Counted from the stretch's first letter, positions 26,523-35,672 are shown. The stretch: DNA of 50,302 bases from Gammaproteobacteria bacterium (GCA_015491815.1 WFVC01000012.1:1-50302), one strand, 5' to 3'. Numbers and translations are program-made. Notes: generated by a model not told the origin, from the letters alone.

Positions 26523-28559
26523 ATGATGACATTGATAATGACCTTTACGCCGCGCTTTGTCCGCCCCCTTGCCTCGCTATTCATTCTCGCGGGGCTGAGC
26601 CTGACCCTGTCGCTAGCCGCCAATGCGCAGGCCGCCAACGATACGCACCTCAAACAACAACGCGCCCTGTTTGAACAGGCGGAACGCGCCATCAAACGCG
26701 GCCGTCTGAGCAGCTACCACAAACTCAAAGCCCGGCTTGCCGACTATCCTCTGCTGCCCTACCTCGAATATGCGGAACTAAAACGCAACCTCCGTCAGCA
26801 ACACGCTGATGAGATCCACGCCTTTATCAACAAATATGGCGACACGCCGCTGGCGACACGCTTATTGCAAAACTGGCTGCGCACCCGTGCGCGTCAGGGC
26901 GACTGGCAGGGACTGGCGGATAACTATTTTCTCAATAACAGCCGCAGCCTGAACTGTCAGTATGCTCAGGCCTTGTATAAAACCGGCGACACCGAACGCG
27001 CCCATGTCGTGACTCAGAATCTGTGGTTAAGCGGCCGCTCCCTGCCACGCAGTTGTGACAATCCCATTGCAGAATGGCGCAAGGCCGGCCAGCTCAGCCA
27101 TGAGCTTCTCTGGCAACGCATCCATCTGGCGATGCAAAAAGGCAATGTGCGCCTGACCCGTTATCTGGGCAAAATGCTGCCTGCCGAAGAACGCTTCTGG
27201 ATCGCCATCTGGGAAAAAGTACGCCGCAATCCCGACTACCTGCTGGAAGTGAGCCAGCATTTTCAGGAAAAAAATCCGGATGTGCTGCGCTGGATTGCCG
27301 TCTATGGCCTGCGGCGTCTGGCCTCGCGCGATCCGCTGCTGGCGGCGGAATACTGGCAGACCATGCAACAGCAACTGCCGTTCACCAGTAGCGAGCAGGG
27401 TCGCATCGAGCGCCGTCTGGTGCTGAATCTGGTGCGTGACGACAGCGATGCCGCCCGCGACTGGCTGAGTAAAATGAAGCTTTCCCATTTCAGCGAAGAC
27501 GTCGTGTCGGCCTATGTCCTGACCTCCATCCGCGATGAAGACTGGCAGTCGGCGCTGGACTGGCTCAACCGCATGGAGCCGGAACAGCAGCATTCCGAGC
27601 GCTGGCGCTACTGGCGAGGCCGGGTGCTGGAATCGATGGGCCGGCTGGAGGAATCCCGTGACGTCTATTTGCTCAATGCCGACGCGCGGGGTTATTACAG
27701 TTTTCTGGCCGCGGATCGCATCGGCAGCAGCTACCGTTTTTCTCACCGGCCGTTAATTTTTTCCGCCACCGAACTGGATGATATTCGCAAGCTGCCCGCT
27801 ATTTTACGCGCGCGGGAACTCGATGCGCTGAAGCGCATCCCCGATATGCGCCGCGAATGGAACTACGCCATCAAACGCATGAACAAGGCCCAGTTACTCA
27901 AGGCCGCCAAACTGGCGGATCAATGGGGCTGGCATGATCGGGTGATCACCACCCTCGCGCAGGCGCGTTACTGGGATGATCTGGAACTGCGTTTCCCGCT
28001 GGCCTACCAGCAGCAGATCCTCACGCAGGCGGAAAAACAGGGCATCAATCCCGCCTGGGCCTTCGCCGTCATTCGCCAGGAAAGCGCCTTTACCAGCGAC
28101 GCCCGCTCTCATGCCGGGGCCATGGGCCTGATGCAACTCCTGCCACGCACGGCCCGGCGCATGGCGCGCTCCATGCGCGTGCCCATGCGCAACCGCCACG
28201 CCCTGCTCAATACCAGCACCAATATCAAACTCGGCGTCGGCTATCTGAAAAAAGTGAATGACCGCTACGATGGCCATCCGGTGCTGGCCACCGCCGCCTA
28301 CAATGCCGGAGGCCGCCATGTGAAGCGCTGGATGCCGGAGGAACAGGCGGTTCCGGCCGATCTCTGGATCGAGCTGGTGCCCTTTGAAGAAACCCGCAAG
28401 TACATGAAGCGGGTGCTTACTTATACTGTGATTTATGAACAACGTCTGGGCCAGTCCCCGGTTCCCCTGCTGGAGCGCATGCGCCCTATTCCAGCCACCC
28501 AGCCGCAGCGACTTTCCGTTCATCCCACCCTCAGCGCCTGCGAAGAAAACTGCTCCTGA
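26523..28559 (+). CDS. slt: Soluble lytic murein transglycosylase Slt
   Basis: Cleaves glycan strands to 1,6-anhydro-muropeptides in the periplasm. 678 residues. Signal peptide ends near NAQA (about residue 36), followed by a long alpha-superhelical doughnut (about 40-480) and the C-terminal lysozyme-like domain with catalytic Glu in AVIRQESAF, then GAMGLMQLLP and AAYNAGG. Full length for the Slt70 family. Stands alone, divergent from ilvD. Confidence 0.96.
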   Translation: MMTLIMTFTPRFVRPLASLFILAGLSLTLSLAANAQAANDTHLKQQRALFEQAERAIKRGRLSSYHKLKARLADYPLLPYLEYAELKRNLRQQHADEIHAFINKYGDTPLATRLLQNWLRTRARQGDWQGLADNYFLNNSRSLNCQYAQALYKTGDTERAHVVTQNLWLSGRSLPRSCDNPIAEWRKAGQLSHELLWQRIHLAMQKGNVRLTRYLGKMLPAEERFWIAIWEKVRRNPDYLLEVSQHFQEKNPDVLRWIAVYGLRRLASRDPLLAAEYWQTMQQQLPFTSSEQGRIERRLVLNLVRDDSDAARDWLSKMKLSHFSEDVVSAYVLTSIRDEDWQSALDWLNRMEPEQQHSERWRYWRGRVLESMGRLEESRDVYLLNADARGYYSFLAADRIGSSYRFSHRPLIFSATELDDIRKLPAILRARELDALKRIPDMRREWNYAIKRMNKAQLLKAAKLADQWGWHDRVITTLAQARYWDDLELRFPLAYQQQILTQAEKQGINPAWAFAVIRQESAFTSDARSHAGAMGLMQLLPRTARRMARSMRVPMRNRHALLNTSTNIKLGVGYLKKVNDRYDGHPVLATAAYNAGGRHVKRWMPEEQAVPADLWIELVPFEETRKYMKRVLTYTVIYEQRLGQSPVPLLERMRPIPATQPQRLSVHPTLSACEENCS

Positions 28560-28680
28560 AACCGCCATCGTTGCCTGCGCATCGGCAACTGTGAATCCCC
28601 TCACATTTCCAGTCGCGAGCTAAACTCGGCCGCCCGGCAACCGATACAAAATGCAGACGTATCAGTACAGGAATCCAGTT

Positions 28681-28818
28681 ATGTTGATGTTCACCCTGCT
28701 TGCTTTCGCCACATTGGGCATTTTTTATATCGGCTATTATTTCGGCAACCAGACCGGGCGCACCGCCTATGTCCGCGACTACCTCTCAGAAGCCCGGAAA
28801 CAGCGCAGCAGCGAATAG
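28681..28818 (+). CDS. Small single-pass membrane protein
   Basis: A 45-residue frame: one hydrophobic helix at the N-terminus (LMFTLLAFATLGIFYIGYYFG) followed by a polar tail (NQTGRTAYVRDYLSEARKQRSSE). An RBS-like ACAGGA lies about 9 bases before ATG. The membrane-helix-plus-basic-tail layout and the correct spacing support a real gene, but the family is unknown. Confidence 0.5.
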   Translation: MLMFTLLAFATLGIFYIGYYFGNQTGRTAYVRDYLSEARKQRSSE

Positions 28819-28883
28819 CCCGCCTGTCCGGGTCAATTTTCAGAGACAACTTTAAGTAAAAATCATACACTTACGTCTTTCTC

Positions 28884-28912
28884 TTGATATATAACATTAA
28901 CTGTTATATACA
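28884..28912 (+). promoter_or_regulatory. Possible sigma-70 promoter
   Basis: TTGATA and TATACA separated by 17 bases in a very AT-rich stretch, 29 bp before the small gene at 28941. Consensus match is partial. Confidence 0.3.
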
Positions 28913-28940
28913 TAATGTATGGCATTGTGGAGGAAAGACG

Positions 28941-29087
28941 ATGAATGAGCAGAAGCAAACCCTGCCGGTTTATGAAGTGGAAGAACTCAGTCTGGAGCAG
29001 GCCATTCTGGAGCTGGCCAGCGAAAAGGAAATATACGAAACCCGGTATCAGGAAGCCACCTCCCTGTTTTTACAGCTCTGCGCCTGA
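28941..29087 (+). CDS. Small acidic protein
   Basis: 48 residues from ATG 28941, which is preferred over the upstream in-frame start because a strong RBS (GGAGGAAAG) is correctly spaced. One amphipathic acidic helix (EVEELSLEQAILELASEKEIYETRYQEATSLFLQL). No membrane segment. It lies convergent with the Rsd-like gene. Function unknown; its size and acidity would fit a small protein adaptor. Confidence 0.6.
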   Translation: MNEQKQTLPVYEVEELSLEQAILELASEKEIYETRYQEATSLFLQLCA

Positions 29088-29147
29088 GAACTGCGCCGGT
29101 TCAGACCGGTACGTCGCGCCGGGTATTTGACCGGCTATTTGATTTGA

Positions 29148-29597
29148 TCAGGTGCGCTCCCGCGTCAGCAGTTCGATGATCTGATCTTCATCCTGAATCC
29201 GGTTGGCGAGGATTTCCCCCAGCTTTGACAACTCCTCATCCAGCGAACTCAGATTATTGCAGCTTTCACTGCAGTCATACTTTTCATTGAAATCGAGAAT
29301 ATGCTGGGTGGCCGCCGCAATCCGGGGGTAGACGCCACGAGCCAGCTCGTTCACCGAGGCGCGTCGTTCCCGGCCTTCTTCAATATAGCTGTAGAGCTGG
29401 AAATGGGCGCTGGCGGTGTAATCGACGAGTGATTCACAAAATTCCTGTAATAACTCCTGCACATCATGTTCCGGCTTGAAAGGCCGCATGGCCGCCAGTT
29501 CATTCAATAGTGACAGGGTTTCCGTTCTGGATTCCAGTAACGCGCGTAACTTGTTGTGTGACTCTTCTCGACGTTCGATGACAGCATTTGCCTGCAT
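29148..29597 (-). CDS. Rsd/AlgQ family sigma-70 regulator
   Basis: 149 residues from ATG 29597, chosen because GGAGAGGAAA precedes it; a longer frame exists from 29636. The segment EFCESLVDYTASAHFQLYSYI aligns well with E. coli Rsd (DFCQSLVDYLSAGHFSIYERI), and the following helical pattern up to LGEILANRIQDEDQIIELL also fits. Rsd/AlgQ binds region 4 of sigma-70 and frees core polymerase for other sigma factors. The N-terminus (about 30 residues) diverges. rpoN lies in the same window but not in an operon with it. Confidence 0.85.
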   Translation of the reverse strand: MQANAVIERREESHNKLRALLESRTETLSLLNELAAMRPFKPEHDVQELLQEFCESLVDYTASAHFQLYSYIEEGRERRASVNELARGVYPRIAAATQHILDFNEKYDCSESCNNLSSLDEELSKLGEILANRIQDEDQIIELLTRERT

Positions 29598-29683
29598 TAT
29601 TATTTCCTCTCCTACGGGGTATACCCAAATATGCACTTAGTTAGCGGTTGATTTCAAGACTTTTTTTAATATTCACCCGCGTT

Positions 29684-30415
29684 TCAAACGTGTATCCAGC
29701 GCGGCAGATAGCCGGCCGCCCGTCCCAGCGCCGCATCCAGTCGCCGGTAATCCGGTTCCGCTTTTTCGACCTGCCGCCAGAATGCGGCGGAATGATTCAT
29801 GTGCCGGGTATGGCTGAGTTCATGTACGAACAGATACCGCACCAGTTCCGCCGGTAAAAACAGTAAATTACGATTTAAATTGATCACCCGCTTTGCGGAA
29901 CAACTGCCCCAGCGGGTTTTCTGCGCCCGGATACAGGCGCTGGAATAAGGCAGATCCAGTTCTTCCGCCGTTTGCGCCAGCCACGGTAACAAATGCTTGC
30001 GCGCCTGTTCGTTCAGCCATTTCTGTAGTCGCCTACTGTTCAGCCTGTCGGCATCGGCTTCGCGGGCCTGCGGATAGTGCAGGTGCAGGGAATCCGCCTG
30101 TTCTTTTAAGCGCATCTGCCGACTCGACCAGGGGGTATAACTCACCCGCCAACGACTGTCCAATGCCCGCAGTTGAATCAACGATGGTCGCAGCGCGTGT
30201 TCATGCGGCGCCTGCGCCCAGCGCGCGCGAAGTTTTTCCAGATGCGTCTCCAGCCAGCGCCGGCGCTGTTGCAAAATGGCCGGCACCTCATGCGGATCAA
30301 AGCCTTGAGGAATCACCACCTCAATCTCCCCCAGCGGGTTAATCCTGATCAGCACCCGTTTACAGCGGGGACTGATGCGCAGCCGGTAGTCGGACAGGCT
30401 TGATAATTCAGACAT
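29684..30415 (-). CDS. YgjP/WLM-type putative zinc metalloprotease
   Basis: 243 residues. Zinc motif HELSHTRHMNHS (HExxH at about 204-208, with the downstream Asn/His typical of the YgjP family); WGSCSAKRVINLNRNLLFLP is the second hallmark. Related to SprT/WLM metallopeptidases acting on DNA-protein links or small proteins; the E. coli homologue's role is unclear. Cytoplasmic. Monocistronic. Confidence 0.9.
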   Translation of the reverse strand: MSELSSLSDYRLRISPRCKRVLIRINPLGEIEVVIPQGFDPHEVPAILQQRRRWLETHLEKLRARWAQAPHEHALRPSLIQLRALDSRWRVSYTPWSSRQMRLKEQADSLHLHYPQAREADADRLNSRRLQKWLNEQARKHLLPWLAQTAEELDLPYSSACIRAQKTRWGSCSAKRVINLNRNLLFLPAELVRYLFVHELSHTRHMNHSAAFWRQVEKAEPDYRRLDAALGRAAGYLPRWIHV

Positions 30416-30470
30416 ATAAAATTTGATCTCCGTTGGATCTCATTCCCCGCCGCTTGCTGCGAAATACGAT

Positions 30471-30500
30471 TGTAGGTGCGGCTTCAGCCGTACCGCTACG
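30471..30500. repeat. REP-like hairpin, copy C
   Basis: TGTAGGTGCGGCTTCAGCCGTACC folds as a hairpin with one mismatch and TTCA at the tip. Related to copies A and B, but the long tail is missing. It lies in the gap between the divergent YgjP-like and TrhP genes. Confidence 0.7.
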
Positions 30501-30603
30501 ATTAAAATCGAACCTGCATATTCAAGAGAAGATACCATCCTTTTCAATCTGCATGGCGTATAATTGGCGATTGTATTTTGCCAACTCAGATTAAGCCACC
30601 ATC

Positions 30604-31953
30604 ATGCAAACCCGTCCCGAACTCCTGCTCCCTGCCGGCACTTTAAAAAACATGCGCTACGCCTTTGCCTTCGGCGCCGACGCCATTTATGCCGGCCAGC
30701 CCCGCTACAGCCTGCGCGTGCGTAATAATGATTTCACGCTGGACAATCTGCAAACCGGCATCGATGAGGCCCACGAGCAGGGCAAGAAATTTTTTCTCAC
30801 CAGCAATCTCATGCCCCACAACGCCAAACTCAAAACCTACCTTGCCGACATGGAGCCGGTAATCGGCATGCGCCCGGACGCGCTGATTATGGCCGATCCC
30901 GGTCTGATCATGATGGTGCGCGAACGCTGGCCCGGGATGCCGGTTCATCTCTCGGTGCAGGCCAATACGGTCAACTGGGCGGCGGTCAAATTCTGGCGGC
31001 AACTGGGAGTCGAACGCATCATTCTCTCGCGCGAACTGTCACTGGATGAGATCGAGGAAATCCGCCAGCAGTGTCCGGATATTGAGCTGGAAGTGTTTGT
31101 GCACGGCGCGCTGTGCATTGCCTATTCAGGACGCTGCCTGCTCTCCGGTTATTTCAATCATCGCGATCCCAATCAGGGCGCCTGCACCAATTCCTGCCGC
31201 TGGCAGTACACGCTGCAGTCTTCTGAAGACAGTGATTGCGGCGATGCGCAAAAAATTGACTTCGACGCCTTTGCCGCGATGCAGCAGAATCCGCCGCTGG
31301 AAGGCGAAAAAGTTGAACGTCATCCGCGCGCAGATCAGGTGTACCTCATCGAAGAACAGGGTCGCCCCGGCGAACTGATGCCGATTCTCGAAGACGAACA
31401 CGGCACTTATATTATGAACTCCCGCGATCTGCGCGCGATTCGCCACATCGAGCGCCTGACCAAAATGGGCATCGATTCATTTAAAATCGAAGGCCGCACC
31501 AAGTCGCATTATTATGTCGCCCGCACTGCGCAAATTTATCGTCAGGCCATTGATGATGCGGTTAAGGGAAAAACCTTCGATCCTGCGCTATTGGGCAAAC
31601 TCGACGGTCTCGCCAACCGGGGCTATACCGAGGGCTTTTATCAGCGTCATGCCGATCAGGATTATCAGAACTATCTCAGCGGCCACTCGATCAGCGACGC
31701 GCAAAAATTCGTCGGTGAAATACAGGGCTACGATCAACAAAACGGTCTGGCGGACGTGCTGGTCAAAAACAAATTCGGCTGCGGAGATCGACTGGAGATT
31801 ATCAACCCGGCCGGCAATCACGAACTGCAACTTGAACACATGGAAGATCGCAACGGCAAACCCATGCAGGAAGCGCCCGGCGGCGGTTATCAGGTGCGCA
31901 TTCCGCTGCCTCCGGCCCGCTACGACAATGCCCTGATTGCAAAATATCTGTAA
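30604..31953 (+). CDS. trhP: TrhP (YegQ), U32 family tRNA hydroxylation protein
   Basis: 449 residues. Peptidase-U32 family member; E. coli TrhP (YegQ) makes 5-hydroxyuridine at tRNA position 34, using prephenate and an Fe-S cluster. N-terminal TIM-barrel-like domain, LLLPAGTLKNMRYAFAFGADAIYAG opening; Cys cluster HGALCIAYSGRCLLSGYF...GACTNSCRWQY about 160-205; FKIEGRTKSHYYVA about 296-309. Short insert (about 215-255) is acidic. Full length. Confidence 0.93.
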   Translation: MQTRPELLLPAGTLKNMRYAFAFGADAIYAGQPRYSLRVRNNDFTLDNLQTGIDEAHEQGKKFFLTSNLMPHNAKLKTYLADMEPVIGMRPDALIMADPGLIMMVRERWPGMPVHLSVQANTVNWAAVKFWRQLGVERIILSRELSLDEIEEIRQQCPDIELEVFVHGALCIAYSGRCLLSGYFNHRDPNQGACTNSCRWQYTLQSSEDSDCGDAQKIDFDAFAAMQQNPPLEGEKVERHPRADQVYLIEEQGRPGELMPILEDEHGTYIMNSRDLRAIRHIERLTKMGIDSFKIEGRTKSHYYVARTAQIYRQAIDDAVKGKTFDPALLGKLDGLANRGYTEGFYQRHADQDYQNYLSGHSISDAQKFVGEIQGYDQQNGLADVLVKNKFGCGDRLEIINPAGNHELQLEHMEDRNGKPMQEAPGGGYQVRIPLPPARYDNALIAKYL

Positions 31954-31994
31954 CCTGCCCGCGCTATCATCCCACCTACAGGTATCACGAAAAA

Positions 31995-33443
31995 ATGTCA
32001 CCCGATTTCAGCGCGATTAACAATCTTTATCTTTGTCTCGATCAGGGCGGACAGGCCAGTCGCGCCATGGTCTTTGATCAAAATGGTCAACTGGTCGCGC
32101 GCGCACGCGAAACACTGGAAGCCAACCGGCCCGGCGCGGATCGGGTTGAATACCCGGCCGAGAGCCTGCTCAAATCAATCCATAACTGTATTGAAAAAGT
32201 GCTGACGGATCTGGGCGAACGCCGTCACGATATTGCCGCCGCTGGTCTGGCCACCCAGCGTTCAAACATCGCCTGCTGGGATCGGCAAAGCGGAGAGGCG
32301 CTGTCTCCCGTTCTCAGTTGGCAGGATCGCCGCGCCCACCAGTGGCTGGCGCAACTTAAACCCAAAACCGGGTTTATTCACCAGCGCACCGGCCTGTTTC
32401 TGAACTCCCACTGCGGCGCCAGCAAGCTACGCTGGTGTCTGGATCATATTCCGCAGGTCAGACAGGCGGCGGACGAGGCGCGGCTGGCCTTCGGCCCCAT
32501 GGCCAGCTTTATTCTTTATCGCCTGCTGGACGAACGCCCCCTGCTCAGTGATCCCGTCAACGCTTCGCGCACCCAGCTTTTGAATATCCGCAACTGCGAC
32601 TGGGATCCCGAACTGCTCGAACTGTTCGGCCTGCCGTTGCCGGCCTTGCCCGAGGTGGTTCCCAACCAGCATCACTTTGGCATGCTGACAATACAGGACA
32701 TCCGCGTGCCTCTGACTCTGGTCAACGGCGATCAGTCCACCGCCATCTACGCCTATGGTCAGGTTCAGCCCGACACCGCCTACGTCAATATCGGCACCGG
32801 CGCATTTGTCTCCCGGCCTTCCGGAATGGCGCGCCTCTTCAGCCCGGATCTGCTCACCAGTCTGGTGCTGGAAAAAGAGAACCGTGACTGTGAATATGTC
32901 CTAGAAGGCACCGTCAATGGCGCCGCCTCAGCGCTGAAATGGTTGGCCTATGAAGACGCTATCGATAATATTTTCGAAAACCTGTCTGACTGGCTGGCGC
33001 AAACCGAATCACCCCCGGTTTTTCTTAATGGCATCGGTGGGCTGGGCTCCCCCTGGTGGGTGGCGGATTTCAAATCCCGTTTTCTAACTTCGGGCAGTCA
33101 AGCGGAAAGGGCGGTGGCCGTCGCCGAGAGCATTATCTTTCTGCTCACTATCAATCTTGAAAAAATGCACCACTTCGCCTCGCCGCCTGAGCAGATCCAG
33201 ATCACCGGTGGACTGGCGCAGCTTGACGGTCTCTGCCAACGGCTGGCGAATCTTTCCGGATTGCCGGTCTATCGGCCACAGGAATGTGAAGCAACCGCCC
33301 GCGGCATCGCCTACCTGCTGGCCGGTTCACCGGCCCACTGGCCCGAACCCAATATCGGTATCTGGTTTACACCGCAACCTGATCCGGCTCTGCAACAGCG
33401 TTATGCGGAATGGAAAACCGCGATGGCGGCGGAAACGAGCTAA
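31995..33443 (+). CDS. FGGY family carbohydrate kinase, glycerol kinase-like
   Basis: 482 residues, ASKHA kinase fold. N-terminal phosphate-binding loop LCLDQGGQASRAM matches GlpK (LDQGTTSSRA), then GLATQRSN and WQDRRA; C-terminal GGLAQLDGLCQRLANLSGLPV and ATARGIAYL. Catalytic Asp in LVNGDQST. Substrate probably glycerol or a related polyol; the facing genes at 33.7-35.6 kb (GlpD-type oxidase and GDPD) favour glycerol. It ends before a REP-like copy that may act as terminator. Confidence 0.85.
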   Translation: MSPDFSAINNLYLCLDQGGQASRAMVFDQNGQLVARARETLEANRPGADRVEYPAESLLKSIHNCIEKVLTDLGERRHDIAAAGLATQRSNIACWDRQSGEALSPVLSWQDRRAHQWLAQLKPKTGFIHQRTGLFLNSHCGASKLRWCLDHIPQVRQAADEARLAFGPMASFILYRLLDERPLLSDPVNASRTQLLNIRNCDWDPELLELFGLPLPALPEVVPNQHHFGMLTIQDIRVPLTLVNGDQSTAIYAYGQVQPDTAYVNIGTGAFVSRPSGMARLFSPDLLTSLVLEKENRDCEYVLEGTVNGAASALKWLAYEDAIDNIFENLSDWLAQTESPPVFLNGIGGLGSPWWVADFKSRFLTSGSQAERAVAVAESIIFLLTINLEKMHHFASPPEQIQITGGLAQLDGLCQRLANLSGLPVYRPQECEATARGIAYLLAGSPAHWPEPNIGIWFTPQPDPALQQRYAEWKTAMAAETS

Positions 33444-33465
33444 ATTAAATAACCTCAGCTGCGCT

Positions 33466-33543
33466 TGTAGGTACGACTTCAGTCGTACCTACAATTCCAT
33501 CGCTGCTCCATTAGGTGTACTGATATTTGGAACAGCTATTTAG
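33466..33543. repeat. REP-like element, copy B
   Basis: A perfect 13-bp palindromic arm pair (TGTAGGTACGACT / AGTCGTACCTACA), followed by ~50 bases ending TATTTGGAACAGCTATTTAG that match the tail of copy A at about 85%. Sits just after the FGGY kinase stop. Confidence 0.8.
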
Positions 33544-33581
33544 CCCTGCCTATTTGGCAACGAACAGGGTGTCTGACTTTT

Positions 33582-33720
33582 TTAAGGAAGCTCTGATTAA
33601 TTCCGCCGTTCGTGGTGAGCATGTCGAACCATGAACGCTAAGCATTGTAAAATCATGATCTTATCATGGTTCACCCTTCGACAGGCTCAGGGCGAACGGA
33701 ATTAATCAGAGGTTCCTTAA
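33582..33720. mobile_element. MITE-like 139-bp imperfect inverted repeat
   Basis: The outer ~55 bases at each end are near-complements: left TTAAGGAAGCTCTGATTAAT, right (complement) TTAAGGAACCTCTGATTAAT, both continuing with ATTCCG, GTTCG, TGAGC, TGTCGAA and ATGA blocks. No coding capacity, so if mobile it depends on a transposase elsewhere. The right end enters the GlpD-type gene and provides its last codons and TGA stop. Confidence 0.75.
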
Positions 33721-34869
33721 TCTTAACCTTGCCGTATCCGCCTTCACTTCCCGCTCAGGCAATTGCGTTCGCAGGCCTGCAATCACCTGTTCGGCAGTGG
33801 CGCGGTAACCGGTCAGCTTACCGCCATATAAACTCAGCAAGGCGGGTGAACTGCGGTGCAAAATCGTATCCCTTGGCCGGTTGAAAAAACGGGCCGGCGT
33901 TTTCGGCAACACCCGCACCCCGGCGAAGCGATCAATAATATTGGCCGGACGCGCCGGGAAATAATGCGCATAGACACTCAGTAAATATTGCACCTCATCC
34001 TCGCTCGGCTCCACCTCATCCGGCTCACCGCTAAAACGCGTTTCCGTTGTCCCTATCAGAGTTTTGCCCCGCCAGGGCATGACAAACACCGCGCGTTTAT
34101 CCGCCGGCGCTTCGAGGTAATAAATGACGGAGGGGGCAGGCGCATCCAGAACCAGATGCGCGCCCTGCACCCATTCGATATCCAGCCGGGGCGATGACGG
34201 CGCAAGCTTTTCCAGCACCTGATTCACCCAGGGGCCGGACGCGTTCACCAGCGCATAAGCGCTAACCTGCCGTTCACCTTCATCAGTCCGAAAGCGCAAC
34301 TGATAATGATCTTTTTCATAATGCGCCGCGATCGCCGTCCCCGGACAGATCAACGCCGCGCCCAGATCCATCGCCGAGCGCATCACCGCGCGCGTGAGCA
34401 TGGCGTCATCGGTTTGCGCATCCCAGTATTCATACATGCCAAGCAGGGCCTTTGTTTCCAGACCATCGCGGTTTTGCTCAGCGGACAGCGAAACACGTTT
34501 GAAACGGTTCAGCGGTTTTAAGCCTCCGAGCAGCGCATACAGACTCAGGCCCAGACGAATATGTAATGAGGAGCGCAGACTGTGTTTATAAACCGGGATA
34601 TGAAAGGCGACGGGTCTGACCAGATCCGGGGCGATACGCAACAGGATATCCCGCTCGCGCAAAGCTTTTCTTACTAACGCGAATTGCCCGCTTTCAAGAT
34701 AACGCAGGCCGCCGTGAATCAGTTTGCTGGAACGGGATGAGGTGGCGGAAGCAATCGCCCGCTTTTCCAGCAACAGCGCCTTATAGCCTGCGGCGGCGGC
34801 CGCCTGCGCCACCCCCGCGCCCTGAATGCCGCCGCCAATGATGATGATGTCGTAATCGACGCCGCTCAC
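33706..34869 (-). CDS. Glycerol-3-phosphate dehydrogenase-type FAD oxidase (short)
   Basis: 387 residues from GTG 34869, which overlaps the GDPD stop (GTGA); the upstream in-frame extension is the GDPD gene read in another frame. FAD-binding DYDIIIIGGGIQGAGVAQAAA at the N-terminus, SSRSSKLIHGGLRYLE and GTTETRFSG are GlpD hallmarks. It stops at the position where GlpD (~500 residues) enters its C-terminal helical domain (after LLSLYGGKLTGYR...). The stop lies in the MITE-like repeat. Probably oxidises glycerol-3-phosphate to dihydroxyacetone phosphate, giving electrons to quinone. Confidence 0.85.
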   Translation of the reverse strand: MSGVDYDIIIIGGGIQGAGVAQAAAAAGYKALLLEKRAIASATSSRSSKLIHGGLRYLESGQFALVRKALRERDILLRIAPDLVRPVAFHIPVYKHSLRSSLHIRLGLSLYALLGGLKPLNRFKRVSLSAEQNRDGLETKALLGMYEYWDAQTDDAMLTRAVMRSAMDLGAALICPGTAIAAHYEKDHYQLRFRTDEGERQVSAYALVNASGPWVNQVLEKLAPSSPRLDIEWVQGAHLVLDAPAPSVIYYLEAPADKRAVFVMPWRGKTLIGTTETRFSGEPDEVEPSEDEVQYLLSVYAHYFPARPANIIDRFAGVRVLPKTPARFFNRPRDTILHRSSPALLSLYGGKLTGYRATAEQVIAGLRTQLPEREVKADTARLRLRNL

Positions 34870-35612
34870 GATTCTATTGCGCCTTTCAAGGCCTGATGAT
34901 CCTGCAGGGCGCGCATCATCTCCACAATTGCAAAGGTTTCCACCAGATCCACGCCCCGGGCCAGCACCGCTCCCGCCTGTTTTGCATCGGTGCATTCATA
35001 CACCGCCAGCCGCGAACCCGGAATAGCCAGCGCGCCCTGAGCAGGCAGGGTTTGAATATCACAGAACAGATATTCGGGTCGCAAAGCCTGCGCGGGCGAC
35101 TGCTGCAGCTCCCGCCAGTCATCGGCCACCACTGCGATAGGCTGCTCGCCGAGTTCACGGACTTTTTCCAGCGCGGCCAGGGAATAGGAAATAATGACGC
35201 ACTGCGAGAGCGCCGGTTGCAATATTTTCATCACCTGTGTGACCATCCGGCTTTCTCCGAATGCAGACAGGCTGATGCGTTTGAGTTCAATAAAGGCGGT
35301 GACCTGTGGAGACTGCGCCAATAAGGCAACCAGTGTTTCCAGTTTGCTTATGCCGACATTCCCGATATGAAACTTTTTCAATGCCGCCCAGTCATATTCG
35401 TGCAAGGCGCCGGGCCGTCCGCACAGACGTTGCAAGTTCCAGTCGTGGAATAACACAGCCACACCATCGGCGCTCAGTTGCACATCCACCTCGATGTATC
35501 TGGCCCCGGCGCGAATCGCCGCTTCGATACCGGGCAGGGTATTTTCCGGATAACGACGAGGATAACCGCGATGCGCGATCAGCCTGTCTGCGGCGGCTAC
35601 ATTATTTTTCAT
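34866..35612 (-). CDS. Glycerophosphodiester phosphodiesterase
   Basis: 248 residues from ATG 35612 (TTG at 35618 is less likely; GAGGAAATT precedes the ATG). GDPD TIM barrel: IAHRGYPRRYPENT with catalytic His and Glu, then EVDVQLSADGVAVLFHDWNL (metal Glu/Asp and second His). Releases glycerol-3-phosphate from glycerophosphodiesters such as deacylated phospholipids. No signal peptide, so cytoplasmic, like UgpQ. Coupled to the GlpD-type gene by 4-bp overlap: its product is that enzyme's substrate. Confidence 0.93.
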   Translation of the reverse strand: MKNNVAAADRLIAHRGYPRRYPENTLPGIEAAIRAGARYIEVDVQLSADGVAVLFHDWNLQRLCGRPGALHEYDWAALKKFHIGNVGISKLETLVALLAQSPQVTAFIELKRISLSAFGESRMVTQVMKILQPALSQCVIISYSLAALEKVRELGEQPIAVVADDWRELQQSPAQALRPEYLFCDIQTLPAQGALAIPGSRLAVYECTDAKQAGAVLARGVDLVETFAIVEMMRALQDHQALKGAIES

Positions 35613-35672
35613 TTGCAATTTCCTCAGACGAACTCTGCTATACTCGCGCCTGTTTTTTAATGTTTAAAGACC

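Noticed and set aside
27027-28604. Long minus-strand frames inside slt
   Set aside because: Shadows of slt, which is supported by catalytic motifs and full length.
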